The notes: generated from the letters alone by a model not told the origin. A stretch of DNA of 64,000 nt from Cyanobacteria bacterium SZAS-4 (GCA_018266255.1 JAFEAT010000014.1:124001-188000); one strand, 5' to 3'; counted from the first letter of the stretch, positions 54,022 to 63,145 are shown. Translations and numbers: made by a program.

Positions 54022-55044
54022 TCAGTCCGCGACGAATTGATTGTTTGTAACCGCCGCGTTTTCGATCATCGTGGTCAAGGGATTCGGAGAAAGCACAGAT
54101 TGGCTATTCTTGCCGGTTTGCTTTTCGATTCCGATCCCGCCTTCCCTTGGCAGCAATCGATTTACCAATGATAAAATGTCTGCAGTTTCTTCTGGAAATA
54201 TTGCCTGAATTTTCACTGCTAGCTGTGCCGGAAGGGTCAAGATTACCTCTGCGTCGCCGTTGCGACATCCCTCTAATATGTTTTTTGCTGCAGACTCGGC
54301 AGCTGTCGATAGCAAAGGCAGCCCGTTCAATGTGCTGAACCACGCGTACTCGAGCTTGTTATGTCCTTTGAACTCTGCCTGAAGATGGCTGCCCGTGCGC
54401 ATCAATCCAGGGCATACTGTAGTTACGGTGATGCCATCCTTCATCACTTCGCTGCGCAATCCCTGAGAAAAACCAGCGAGTGCAAATTTACTGGCGGAGT
54501 AAGGAAGAAGGTGAGGGACACTAATTTTTCCGCCGACAGATGAAATATTGACTATGCGACCGAAGTGTTTTTCGCGCATCGTGGGTAGTACCGCCATGGT
54601 CGTATATAGTGACGCGAAAAAATGATTGTTCATCGTATCTTTGAAATCCGCAACCGTCATATCCTCGAGGGGTCCAACCTGGATAACTCCAGCATCGTTG
54701 ATCAACACATCAATAGTTCCGAAGCGCTGCAGAACTGCCGCGATGGCTGAGTTCACTTGCTCTTCTGATCTGACATCACATGTGAAGTACTCTGCGGTCG
54801 TGTATGTTTGAAGCTCATCACATGCCACCTGCAACTCCTTTTCGTCGCGAGCAAGCAGCGCTAACTTTGCGCCCTCTCGTGCGAGTTGGCGTGCCATAGC
54901 TAATCCCAATCCTCGTGAGCCGCCCGTGATGACAACGACGCGATCGTTGTATGAGATTCGCTTGAAGGATTTTATTGCCGCTCGTCCAATTGAAACCGCG
55001 CCAAGTAGCGCTGAGATGGCGACGAATTTGTTTGTCTTGAACAC
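54022..55044 (-). CDS. Short-chain dehydrogenase/reductase
   Basis: This 340-residue NAD(P)-dependent oxidoreductase has a hydrophobic head (about 8-25), the cofactor motif TGGSRGLG (about 40-47), the catalytic Ser169, Tyr182 and Lys186 (YSASK) and an extra C-terminal 70 residues. The usual NNAG reads INDAG (about 115-119). The head may anchor it in the membrane. Its stop abuts the phytochrome stop. The start is GTG at 55044, with GAGG upstream. The substrate is unknown. Confidence 0.9.
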   Translation of the reverse strand: MFKTNKFVAISALLGAVSIGRAAIKSFKRISYNDRVVVITGGSRGLGLAMARQLAREGAKLALLARDEKELQVACDELQTYTTAEYFTCDVRSEEQVNSAIAAVLQRFGTIDVLINDAGVIQVGPLEDMTVADFKDTMNNHFFASLYTTMAVLPTMREKHFGRIVNISSVGGKISVPHLLPYSASKFALAGFSQGLRSEVMKDGITVTTVCPGLMRTGSHLQAEFKGHNKLEYAWFSTLNGLPLLSTAAESAAKNILEGCRNGDAEVILTLPAQLAVKIQAIFPEETADILSLVNRLLPREGGIGIEKQTGKNSQSVLSPNPLTTMIENAAVTNNQFVAD

Positions 55045-55104
55045 AGGACACCTCGCAGTTCAATGTATGTAAGTTAGATGTGGACGCAACCTTTTCTGTG
55101 CAGT

Positions 55105-55147
55105 TCCCAATAATAAAGAGAGCTGGTCGCAATATGCGCCAGCTCTC
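55105..55147 (-). terminator. Terminator after the small membrane protein gene
   Basis: GAGAGCTGG-T-CGCA pairs with TGCG-CCAGCTCTC around ATA, giving 13 pairs and one bulged base (55118-55147). On the minus strand CTTTATTATT follows. It lies 22 bases after the stop of the gene ending at 55169 and just before the SDR gene. Confidence 0.75.
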
Positions 55148-55168
55148 GCAAACCTTTTTGAATGACTT

Positions 55169-55318
55169 CTATATCGTTGTTCGACGACCAGTAAGCATGT
55201 CGAATACGAAGATGAACAAAGCCAAGACCAGCAAACCGTGGATGAATCCGCCACCGATGTGGGCTACAAGACCAACCAGCCAAAATAGAACTAGCAACGA
55301 AATTAGTGTGTAAAGCAT
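55169..55318 (-). CDS. lmo0937-family small membrane protein
   Basis: This 49-residue protein has two hydrophobic helices (MLYTLISLLVLFWLVGLV, IHGLLVLALFIFVFDML) joined by HIGGGF, and a short GRRTTI end. It matches the lmo0937 family of tiny membrane proteins. The frame is open for 21 more codons, but ATG 55318 follows GAGGAC and is the start. The family is linked to general stress in other bacteria; its function is not known. Confidence 0.85.
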   Translation of the reverse strand: MLYTLISLLVLFWLVGLVAHIGGGFIHGLLVLALFIFVFDMLTGRRTTI

Positions 55319-55715
55319 TTTATTGTCCTCAAAGTTTCGGTGTGTGGGATTGAAGACTCTCGAAGGCCAGCTTGGTTCCAACCGGAATAGGTAAAAATCA
55401 CGAAATCACGCGGTAGGTAACGGGTTCTAACGGTTTCTTTTCACTTCTTGTCCTTTGTATAGATGATGTTGTCGTGAAGTAGCAGGACGCGATTTTGAGA
55501 TTGTTTTATTGAAGCGGATTGCACCACATTCGGTGTCGCCGTTGCGTAAGTGCGATTATAGAGCTCTCTTGAGCGGAAATGAAAACGGCTTCCATTCTTA
55601 CTGCGGAAGATTGACTATTCAAGCACTTCTTCGCCTGTTAATTTTGTAGAGAATGGCAAATTTCGATGTAGAATGGTATCAGAACCATTAATCCAAATTC
55701 TCGAGGAAAACAAAT
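55319..55715. other. Intergenic stretch before the Cys-rich protein
   Basis: Most of the 397 bases hold nothing I recognise. The 3' end carries a candidate promoter and dyad for the Cys-rich gene (55644-55689). The 5' end carries the promoter for the small membrane protein. No tRNA, repeat array or coding frame stands out. Confidence 0.45.
55644..55689 (+). promoter_or_regulatory. Candidate promoter and dyad for the metallothionein-like gene
   Basis: TTGTAG (55644-55649) and TAGAAT (55669-55674) are spaced by 19 bases, longer than usual. An inverted repeat AATGGT-N6-ACCATT (55672-55689) overlaps the -10 box. A metal-responsive repressor could bind here, which is a guess based on position. 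Confidence 0.4.
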
Positions 55716-55847
55716 ATGGGCGAAAAGTGTTGTGATGCCGACTGCAAGAAGTGTAGTGCTAAAGAGTGCGCCAAGTGCGAGAACTGTGAGTGCTGTTGCT
55801 CTTGCTGTTCATGTTCGAAATCAGAAAACTGCAGCTGCGCGAAATAG
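55716..55847 (+). CDS. Cys-rich metallothionein-like mini-protein (43 residues)
   Basis: The 43-residue product has 15 cysteines and no His or aromatic residue. They lie in CC, CxxC and CxC patterns (CCDADCKKC, CAKCENCECCC, CCSC) separated by Lys, Ser, Glu and Asn. This is the composition of a metallothionein, which binds zinc, copper or cadmium as thiolate clusters. ATG 55716 has AGGA seven to eight bases upstream (55704-55707), and the stop TAG follows at once after the last Lys. No homologous family is named because the match is by composition. Confidence 0.8.
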   Translation: MGEKCCDADCKKCSAKECAKCENCECCCSCCSCSKSENCSCAK

Positions 55848-55852
55848 GATGA

Positions 55853-56452
55853 TTATGCGGCGCTTGCGGAGCATTTGAGCAGATGGTCCGCCTCTTCATC
55901 CCTGTGCAGTAGGCGCAGCAGCGACGCGTAATTAGCCAATGTAGAGGTAACTTCGCCTTGATCTGCTCTTAATCGGGTCAAGCTTGACAGCGACCGCTTG
56001 TACATCCGCTCGGATGCTTCGTAACTGCCGGCCGCCTGATGTAAGACTGCCAAAATGTGCCCTGCAATGGCAACGTCGAGGTTGTCGTCTCCGTAGGCTT
56101 TCTGGAGGATGAAGAAAGACTTCCTGCCGTAAGCCTCTGCCTCGACAAAATGACTTGCCTTAAAATGCGATTCGGACAGACGGGTTAGTGAAAGATTCGT
56201 CTCCAGGCTGCCCATGCCATGCAGCCTCTCCTCCGCATGAAGTTGCTGCACGAGGTATTCCAGGCAGAGGTCATCATCGCCGCTGCTCCAGAGAATCTCA
56301 GTCAACGGTCTGAGTGTTTCTACTAGAAACACATCGCCCTGGGGAAATTTCTCGAGATAAGCTAGTGCCTCAACTAATTTGTCTTGGGCGAGTCTGAGGT
56401 CATTTGTTTCGCAAGCAGCCTGCGCTTCGTCTATTAGTATATTCCACTGCAT
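55853..56452 (-). CDS. TPR-type repeat protein
   Basis: The 199-residue cytoplasmic protein consists of paired helices with TPR/kinesin-light-chain spacing (ETNLSLTRLSESHFKASHFVEAEAYGRKSFFILQKAYG, AIAGHILAVLHQAAGSYEASERMYKRSL, STLANYASLLRLLHRDEEADHL). It has no signal peptide and no extra domain. It converges with the Cys-rich gene, with five bases between the stops. A related TPR protein is at 57.6 kb. ATG 56452 has a weak AAGG upstream. Confidence 0.8.
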   Translation of the reverse strand: MQWNILIDEAQAACETNDLRLAQDKLVEALAYLEKFPQGDVFLVETLRPLTEILWSSGDDDLCLEYLVQQLHAEERLHGMGSLETNLSLTRLSESHFKASHFVEAEAYGRKSFFILQKAYGDDNLDVAIAGHILAVLHQAAGSYEASERMYKRSLSSLTRLRADQGEVTSTLANYASLLRLLHRDEEADHLLKCSASAA

Positions 56453-56756
56453 ATTAAATTACCTTGAGAACGGATCACGGTTATTCCCGAAAAAAGTGTC
56501 AACGAATACGGGTGGTAGATGCGAATAACATTAGACGTGAGATTAATTCGAACTGTCCCGAGTCCGTTTAACCGCGTGGATTGCATCTACGATACGCGAT
56601 TGTAAGTTGTGAACGATTGCACCGGTAAATTGCGTAAAATTTAGTGCACTGAATATGGTGGCGTAATTGTTCGCGGAGGTTTAATCGTGTAACGTCATAT
56701 AGAGCTGAGCGAGCTGCTGAGAACGCGTATCTGTATTCTCATGTTTTAATGAGACG
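56453..56756. other. Intergenic stretch between divergent genes
   Basis: I see no gene or strong hairpin in these 304 bases. They should hold the promoters of the leftward TPR gene and the rightward Pro/Met-repeat gene. Confidence 0.4.
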
Positions 56757-57452
56757 ATGACAGAATTATCAAACCAAAATCGAACCCAAAGTTTGAAGCT
56801 ATCCGACATTGCGACTCGACACGGCGTCAGCCTGGATGCGGTGATGGCGATTTATGATGGACTGCGTCGGAGCAATGGGTCCATGGCTCAGTTCAGCCAT
56901 CCCGAGCTTGGCGGTATGGGTCAGTGGTCATCTGGGATGCTCATGATCGGTGAGTTTTCTAACTCGGTTTTGAAAGAAAAGGTTCAGGCTATTTGCGCTG
57001 AACTTTCGGAGCTGGTCGCGGGGAGTTCCTCGAGAGAGATGACGAAAGAGTCTGCGGAGACAAGGAAACCGATGGAGGCATTAAGAACTGTGGAACCAAT
57101 CCAACCGATAAAGCCGATGGAACCGATGGAATCATTGACACCCATGGAACCATTGAAGCCGATGCAACCGATGAAGCCACTCAAACCATTCGATAACATC
57201 CAGTGGTGGCCGAGTTCTTTAGGAACACCGAGTTCGGCTGGTTCTCAAAACCAGATTCGCTACGCATACTTTCCTGCGACTAATCGGTTGGCAATCGAGC
57301 AGAATGGCAAAGTCACCACATTTGATACCGGTAGACACAAAATCCATGGTGCATCCCAAGCACAAGGCGAATCTACTACGCTGGCATTTGACAGCCAGCT
57401 TGGACGTGTGACTTTATCCGACTTGACCGAAGTATCCACACCGTCTAGTTGA
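56757..57452 (+). CDS. Hypothetical protein with GGxGQW motif and Pro/Met repeats
   Basis: The 231-residue protein has an N-terminal helical domain (about 15-90) with SHPELGGMGQWSSGMLMIGEF, a motif I have seen in several bacterial proteins of unknown role. A central repeat (about 105-140) of PMEP, PLKP, PMQP and similar units follows, like a flexible Pro-rich linker. A C-terminal beta-rich region follows (YAYFPATNRLAIEQNGKVTTFDTGRHKI). It is upstream of a TPR/zinc-ribbon gene on the same strand. Function unknown. Confidence 0.72.
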   Translation: MTELSNQNRTQSLKLSDIATRHGVSLDAVMAIYDGLRRSNGSMAQFSHPELGGMGQWSSGMLMIGEFSNSVLKEKVQAICAELSELVAGSSSREMTKESAETRKPMEALRTVEPIQPIKPMEPMESLTPMEPLKPMQPMKPLKPFDNIQWWPSSLGTPSSAGSQNQIRYAYFPATNRLAIEQNGKVTTFDTGRHKIHGASQAQGESTTLAFDSQLGRVTLSDLTEVSTPSS

Positions 57453-57540
57453 GAAGAGGTGGCGCCTGGCTTGCTCTGGCGGGTCTGAACTTTCTGGCCG
57501 GGGAGACTTACTGTTCTTCGCTCTCTAATGTATTCTTGTA

Positions 57541-57552
57541 GGGTGATCACCC
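57541..57552. promoter_or_regulatory. 12-bp palindrome GGGTGATCACCC
   Basis: A perfect palindrome lies 21 bases before the TPR/zinc-ribbon gene, directly after a TATTCT box. It could be an operator or the stem of a short hairpin. No nearby regulator suggests its partner. Confidence 0.4.
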
Positions 57553-57573
57553 CTTTAAGAAGCACCTTTTACT

Positions 57574-58317
57574 ATGTCGACGACCTCGTGGATTCAAGCC
57601 AAAGATGACGCTTTGAAAGCTGAAGCTGAAGGTGATTACGCCTCAGCCGTGACGAATTGGTTGAGGGCAATAGCCCTCTTACGTGGAGCAGAGGCTGATG
57701 TCAAAATTCTCTGCACAGCCCTGGAGCGACTTGCTAACGTTTATGTGCAAGACAAAACCGCTGATTTGGCGATAGAGCCGCTGCGTGAGTCTTTAGCGAT
57801 CAAAATCAAAGAGCTTGGACATTTGCATTTGGCAGTTGCCCACGTGCAAAACGAACTTGCGAAAGTGCACTTCTTGTCGAAGAACCTCGAAGAAGCCGCC
57901 GTACTGGCAACTGAGTGTTTGAAGTGTTACGAGTCTGGATACGGTGAAGATAGTCAGGAAGCGGCTACGATCGCCCTCAACCTGGCGGCCACTTATCACC
58001 TTGGTGGACTGTTCGCGGAAGCCGAACCTCATTACAAGCGCTGTTTGACGATTCGAACCAAAATCTTAGGCGCTGACAATCCTCTCACTGTGAAGGTGCT
58101 TCAAAATTACGCCAAACTTTTGCGAGAAATGCATCGACCGCAAGAAGCTGATTTCCTCGATCAATGTGCTTTCGGATCGATTACGGGAAGTTGGAAGACT
58201 ATCGAGATACCAGAAAATGAGGCTGTCACCAAGATTGACGTTTGCGAATTCTGCGGCAGCAAGTTGGACGGCGCGCCAAAATGCAATAAGTGTGGCACGG
58301 TAGTAGCCACGGCGTAG
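57574..58317 (+). CDS. TPR protein with C-terminal zinc ribbon
   Basis: This 247-residue cytoplasmic protein has kinesin-light-chain-like TPRs (about 15-190; AVAHVQNELAKVHFLSKNLEEAAVLATECLKCYESGYG, EAATIALNLAATYHLGGLFAEAEPHYKRCL) and a C-terminal CEFCGSKLDGAPKCNKCGT, four Cys in CxxC pairs that should bind one zinc. It may act as a scaffold. A 12-bp palindrome lies just upstream. No ribosome site is evident before ATG 57574. Confidence 0.85.
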   Translation: MSTTSWIQAKDDALKAEAEGDYASAVTNWLRAIALLRGAEADVKILCTALERLANVYVQDKTADLAIEPLRESLAIKIKELGHLHLAVAHVQNELAKVHFLSKNLEEAAVLATECLKCYESGYGEDSQEAATIALNLAATYHLGGLFAEAEPHYKRCLTIRTKILGADNPLTVKVLQNYAKLLREMHRPQEADFLDQCAFGSITGSWKTIEIPENEAVTKIDVCEFCGSKLDGAPKCNKCGTVVATA

Positions 58318-58337
58318 CACTGAATGCGATACCACAG

Positions 58338-58360
58338 GGAGCGCCGGCTTCCAAACCGGC
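58338..58360. repeat. REP-like hairpin, second copy
   Basis: GGAGCGCCGGCTTC followed by CAAACCGGC forms a GC-rich stem-loop (GCCGG/CCGGC) and repeats the 14-base head of the element at 12178. It lies between convergent genes and is followed by TTTGAC, so it may also terminate transcription. Confidence 0.5.
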
Positions 58361-58373
58361 TTTGACCGCCGCT

Positions 58374-59453
58374 TTATTTTGCTTTTAAGAACTTGTTGTG
58401 TAATTGCCCGCAGGCCGCGTCGATATCGGTACCGCGCTCCAATCTTATTGTCACTGTTTTGCCGGTGCGCTCTGCTAATTGCTTGAACTTTAGCTGTGCT
58501 TCGCGTGAGGGGCGTTCGTACATAATTTCGCCTAGGTTGTTCTCGGTCGGATTGAATGGAATCAAGTTGATCATGCAATGAACGTCTCGTACCATTTCGG
58601 CTAACGCTTTTGCTTGCTCAGGTCTGTCTGTAACCCCAGCCAGCAGTACATATTCGATGGTTACTCGGCGTCTTGTCGAATCTGCATAATCCTTGAGCGA
58701 CTCGATCAGAGGACCAAGCGGATATTTTTTTGTAATCGGCACAATTTCTTCGCGTGTTTTCGAATCGGGCGCATGTAGCGACAAGGCCAGGCAGACAGGC
58801 AGGTCTTCGTCGCGCAATCTTTCTATTCCAGGAATAACTCCAGATGTAGAAACTGTGATGTGACGAGCTCCGATTCCAACTGATTCGATCAACGTGTGGA
58901 TAGATTTGATCACCTCTTCTGTGTTGAGAAGCGGCTCCCCCTGCCCCATGTAGACGATGTTCGCAATGCGTTTTCCTGACTCGCGCTGAATCATCATGAT
59001 TTGATCGACAATTTCTTGGGCAGTTAAGTTGCGTTTAAATCCCAAATAACCGGTGGCACAGAAAGTGCAACCCACCGCGCATCCGACCTGGCTGGATACA
59101 CATGCCGTCAGTGTAGTGCGGTCGTTGAACGACATCAGCACTGACTCCACGATTTTGCCGTCAGGAAGTTGAAAGAGATACTTGCGCGTTTCGTCGCGGC
59201 TGACTTGAAGATGAGCGATTTCCAAGCATCCGATTCTCGCTACTTGTTTCAGCTTTTCTCGGACGGGGGCGCCCAGGTTGGTCATTTCATCGAATGACGA
59301 TACGTTCTTCGCATAAATCCACGTGTGAATCTGCGCGGCTCTGAACTTGGGCAGTCCCAGCTCCTGCACGAAAACCTCGAGTTCGGCAAGCGACATGCCA
59401 GATAGCGCTTTTAGGCTCTTTGACTCAGTATCGTTATCGTTTGAAGTGGACAA
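58374..59453 (-). CDS. rlmN: 23S rRNA (adenine2503-C2)-methyltransferase RlmN
   Basis: This radical-SAM enzyme methylates C2 of A2503 in 23S rRNA and of A37 in some tRNAs. The cluster motif CAVGCTFCATG, the GQGEPLLN SAM motif, the Cys-containing ACGQL near the end and LSLHAPDSKTREEI all fit. About 359 residues are expected from TTG 59453; a TTG at 59507 or an ATG at 59396 are possible. The family normally starts a few residues before LKALSGMSLAELEVF, so 59453 is a compromise. It is divergent from secA. Confidence 0.93.
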   Translation of the reverse strand: MSTSNDNDTESKSLKALSGMSLAELEVFVQELGLPKFRAAQIHTWIYAKNVSSFDEMTNLGAPVREKLKQVARIGCLEIAHLQVSRDETRKYLFQLPDGKIVESVLMSFNDRTTLTACVSSQVGCAVGCTFCATGYLGFKRNLTAQEIVDQIMMIQRESGKRIANIVYMGQGEPLLNTEEVIKSIHTLIESVGIGARHITVSTSGVIPGIERLRDEDLPVCLALSLHAPDSKTREEIVPITKKYPLGPLIESLKDYADSTRRRVTIEYVLLAGVTDRPEQAKALAEMVRDVHCMINLIPFNPTENNLGEIMYERPSREAQLKFKQLAERTGKTVTIRLERGTDIDAACGQLHNKFLKAK

Positions 59454-59840
59454 TCTAAATATTCTCTGTAGGCGCGTTTGAGCGGTGCAAAACAGTCGTG
59501 CCCGCAATCGCGCACTGGACTGAGTATATCAATAAGTGACTGAGATTAATTTGGAGGCTGATGTGAAGGTTAACGGCTTCCTTTCGTGCAATTCAAATGG
59601 TGATGATATGTAAATCCGAAGTCGCAAATCCTCTGCCACGCCAGTTTCCTAATGTGGGAGCAATTTTGTGGTCTGTGCAGGCGCCGCTCTGCGGCTCGCC
59701 AAGTGGCTGCCCGTCGGGTTGTCAAAGGGTTGCGTGCTAAAATGAAGGGCTGTTGAGAGTGATGGAATCAAGGCAAGCTCAGAAAAATCGGTGGTCTACC
59801 CCGAATTCAAAAGCAGTTAGCCGTTGGAGAATGCAATTAA
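59454..59840. other. Promoter region between rlmN and secA
   Basis: The 387 bases include the uncertain 5' end of rlmN. I see no gene. A GC-rich segment at about 59680-59715 could form hairpins. A TAAAAT box near 59740 may serve secA, but no -35 box at the normal distance is seen. Confidence 0.4.
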
Positions 59841-62800
59841 ATGTCAGAATTCGAAGACCGGGCGCGTGGATGGCTTAAGGGGTTGCTCGGCGACACGAAC
59901 GAGAAGCGCGTAAAGTTTCTTCGTGGATATGTCGAGCAAGCGAACCATTTCGAGCCGCTTATCGAAAAGTTGAGTGACGATGACTTGCGCGGCAAGACTG
60001 CCGAGTTCAAGAACAAAATCGAAAACGCGCTCAAAGACGTTGCAAACGTAAAGTTGATTGCTGACGACGTTCCCAAAATGCCTGGGCAAATTCGCACCAC
60101 GCAAGATAAACAGTTGGGCGTTATTCTCGAACAGATTTTGCCGGAAGCTTTTGCCGTCTGTCGCGAAGCTGGAAAGCGCGTTTTGAACATGCGTCATTTC
60201 GATGTTCAGTTCATGGGTGGAGCGGCGCTACACTTCAACAAGATTGCAGAAATGAGAACTGGTGAAGGTAAGACGCTCGTTGCGACGCTACCAGCCTATT
60301 TGAACGGATTGTCTGGACGTGGAGTTCACGTCGTCACTGTAAACGATTACCTGGCTCGACGCGACGCCGAGTGGATGGGGCAGCTCTATCGCTTCCTCGG
60401 ACTATCGACTGGTCTGATCTATTCTCATCAACCTGAACAAGAGAAGTTTGAGGCGTACCGCGCTGATATCTCATATGGTACCAATCACGAATTCGGTTTC
60501 GATTACTTGCGCGATAACATGCGCACTTCGCTCGATGAACTAGTGCAGCGTCCCTACTACTTCTCAATCGTTGACGAAGTCGACAACATTCTTATCGACG
60601 AAGCCAGAACGCCGTTGATTATTTCTGGTTTCCCAACCGAGTCATTCCAAGAAATCTATCTGAAGATGGCGCAGATCTCGCCGATGTTGCAGAAAGGTAA
60701 GGACAAAGAAGACGAAGATTGCGATTACTGGGTTGATGAAAAAGGCAAGAACGTTTTGCTTACCGAACGCGGCATCATCACAGGCGAAAAAGTTCTTGGT
60801 GTTCCAGATTTGTTCGATGTGCACTACAACTTTGCTCATCACCTCGTTCAGGCATTGAGAGCTAAAGAGCTCTACAAGCTCGATACCGACTATGTAATCA
60901 AAGAGAACGAAGAAGGCAAACCTGAAATCACGATTGTTGATGAATTCACCGGTCGCATGATGGTTGGTCGTCGTTGGAGCGATGGTTTACACCAGGCAAT
61001 CGAAGCTAAGGAGCAAGTTCCGATCCAGGAAGAAACTCTGACATACGCTTCGATTACATATCAGAACTTGTTCCGTCTCTATCCGAAACTGTCAGGCATG
61101 ACGGGAACGGCGATGACTGAAGCGGCAGAATTCAGCAAGATCTATAACCTTGATGTCGTGTCGATTCCAACTAACAGAAACAACGTGAGAGTAGATAACG
61201 CCGACGTAATCTACAAAACTGAAGTGCAGAAATTTATTTCTGTTGCTGAAGAAATCGTCGAGATGCACGAGATTGGTCGACCTGTACTGGTAGGTACAAC
61301 AAGCATCGACAAATCAGAGCTGCTCGATGAACTGCTCGGCAAGCCGCAAGGAATGCAGCAATATCTCGTCAATAAAATGAATAAAGTTGCTGGGATGATC
61401 AAGCGCGACAACCTGGCGGGTCCAAGCATCGACGCGTTGATGAAGACGTTCGAGCGTCCCGGCATGATCGATATGCCTAAGTTCGAAGAGACCTGCAAAC
61501 AGGTCGAGAAGGATTTTCCGAAAAAAGATGAGTTCATCGAACGTTGTTATTCGACATTGAAGACCGCAAAGGTCGTTGCAGCGATTCGAAAAGGGCTTGG
61601 ACACCACGTCTTGAACGCCAAGCACCACGAGAAAGAAGCGATGATCGTCGCTCAAGCTGGCAGGAAAGGTGCCATCACTGTTGCCACCAACATGGCAGGT
61701 CGTGGTACAGACATCCTGCTTGGTGGTAACGCTGAGTACATGGCCCGCGAAAAACTTCTCAAAGAAGATTTGCAACCAGAGACTCCTGAATTTGAAGAAC
61801 GCTTGAAAGCACTGACCAAGGAGATAAAGGTCCAGATCACTCCTGACCACGACGAAGTTGTGGCTATGGGCGGACTCCACATCATTGGTACTGAGCGCCA
61901 CGAAGCACGTCGAATCGACAACCAGTTACGTGGTCGGGCTGCTCGTCAGGGCGACCCCGGAACGACTCGATTCTTCCTTTCGTTGGAAGATACATTGATG
62001 CGTATTTTCGGTGGCGAGAAGATTTCTAAATTAATGGACTTCATCAAAGCTGACGAAGATATGCCGATTGAATCCGGCATGGTGTCTAAATCTATCGAGA
62101 ACGCGCAGAAGAAAGTGGAAGCGCACCACTTCGACATGAGAAAACATGTTCTGCAATATGATGACGTTCTGAATACCCAGCGTGAGGTCATCTATCGCGA
62201 GCGCCGACGCATTCTTGAACGTGCAGACCTGAAGCAGAACATGCTCGACATGCTGGAAGAGCATCTGGATATCGTTTTGGGAACATACATCAATCCTGAA
62301 GCGCAACCAGAAACCTGGGAAGAAAATGCTGTTGCGGAATCGATGGCGAAACTTGCTAGCGACATTCCGATGCTTGACGACATCAAGCCTGAAGAGTTAG
62401 AAAATCTCTCTTACGATGACTTGCGTGCCAAGCTCTGGGAATCGATCACGATGGCGTACGAAGTACGCGAAAATCACATCGGCACAGAGACGATGCGTGA
62501 ACTCGAACGGCAAATTTTGCTCAGAACAATCGATGGTAAGTGGATTGATTACTTGCACAACATCGATATCTTGAGAGAAGGTATTCACTTGCGTGGCTAC
62601 GGACAACGCGATCCATTGCAAGAGTACAAGCGCGAAGCATTCGATATGTTCAATCAATTGCTGCGCAGCATTCAAGAAGAATCTATTCAACTTCTCTTCC
62701 GCGCTCAGCCGATAGTGCAGGAGCCGAACTACGAAGAGATGCTTCCTGACGAATTCCTCGCTCATCTGAATTCACAAATCGATGGAATGGAACAAGCGAT

Positions 62801-63143
62801 CAGAAATTCAGAAGACTACGTCGAAGACCCGGAAGAGCGGGGCACTGTGCACATCACTGGTGGTGGACTGATCAAGCCGCCGCCAAGACCTGATGCGCCT
62901 GATGCTCCTGGTGGCACTACCGGTGGCGGTCCTAAACCTGATTCTCCAGATACTGGCAAGAAGCAGAATGGCTCCGACTCAGGGGAGAAACCGGGCAAAA
63001 ATGGAAATACGGAAGAAGGCACTGCCGGTGATGCTAAAGCCAAAGAAGGAAACGGTTCGTTGCCTAGTGTCGACGAAACGTTGAAGAACCTGGGCAAAAT
63101 CGATCAGGAATCTCCTGAGCAGAAGCCGCCTACAGTTGTCTAA
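59841..63143 (+). CDS. secA: Preprotein translocase ATPase SecA with extra insertion
   Basis: SecA drives protein export through SecYEG. The 1100-residue protein has GEGKT (141-145), the DEAD-like IDEAR region, VTVNDYLARRDAEWM, TNMAGRGTDI, and QLRGRAARQGDPG. It is about 200 residues longer than most. An insertion of roughly 80 residues (about 502-580) splits the NBD2 segment between KSELLDELLGK and HHVLNAK. A long Pro/Gly/Asn/Lys tail follows HITGGG, and the usual zinc-binding Cys/His motif at the end is absent. ATG 59841 is the start; GGAG lies upstream. It overlaps nothing, and tsaB follows after two bases. Confidence 0.97.
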   Translation: MSEFEDRARGWLKGLLGDTNEKRVKFLRGYVEQANHFEPLIEKLSDDDLRGKTAEFKNKIENALKDVANVKLIADDVPKMPGQIRTTQDKQLGVILEQILPEAFAVCREAGKRVLNMRHFDVQFMGGAALHFNKIAEMRTGEGKTLVATLPAYLNGLSGRGVHVVTVNDYLARRDAEWMGQLYRFLGLSTGLIYSHQPEQEKFEAYRADISYGTNHEFGFDYLRDNMRTSLDELVQRPYYFSIVDEVDNILIDEARTPLIISGFPTESFQEIYLKMAQISPMLQKGKDKEDEDCDYWVDEKGKNVLLTERGIITGEKVLGVPDLFDVHYNFAHHLVQALRAKELYKLDTDYVIKENEEGKPEITIVDEFTGRMMVGRRWSDGLHQAIEAKEQVPIQEETLTYASITYQNLFRLYPKLSGMTGTAMTEAAEFSKIYNLDVVSIPTNRNNVRVDNADVIYKTEVQKFISVAEEIVEMHEIGRPVLVGTTSIDKSELLDELLGKPQGMQQYLVNKMNKVAGMIKRDNLAGPSIDALMKTFERPGMIDMPKFEETCKQVEKDFPKKDEFIERCYSTLKTAKVVAAIRKGLGHHVLNAKHHEKEAMIVAQAGRKGAITVATNMAGRGTDILLGGNAEYMAREKLLKEDLQPETPEFEERLKALTKEIKVQITPDHDEVVAMGGLHIIGTERHEARRIDNQLRGRAARQGDPGTTRFFLSLEDTLMRIFGGEKISKLMDFIKADEDMPIESGMVSKSIENAQKKVEAHHFDMRKHVLQYDDVLNTQREVIYRERRRILERADLKQNMLDMLEEHLDIVLGTYINPEAQPETWEENAVAESMAKLASDIPMLDDIKPEELENLSYDDLRAKLWESITMAYEVRENHIGTETMRELERQILLRTIDGKWIDYLHNIDILREGIHLRGYGQRDPLQEYKREAFDMFNQLLRSIQEESIQLLFRAQPIVQEPNYEEMLPDEFLAHLNSQIDGMEQAIRNSEDYVEDPEERGTVHITGGGLIKPPPRPDAPDAPGGTTGGGPKPDSPDTGKKQNGSDSGEKPGKNGNTEEGTAGDAKAKEGNGSLPSVDETLKNLGKIDQESPEQKPPTVV

Positions 63144-63145
63144 AC

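Noticed and set aside
59717..59741. TTGTCA and TAAAAT as a secA promoter
   Set aside because: The spacing is only 13 bases, too short for a standard sigma-70 promoter.
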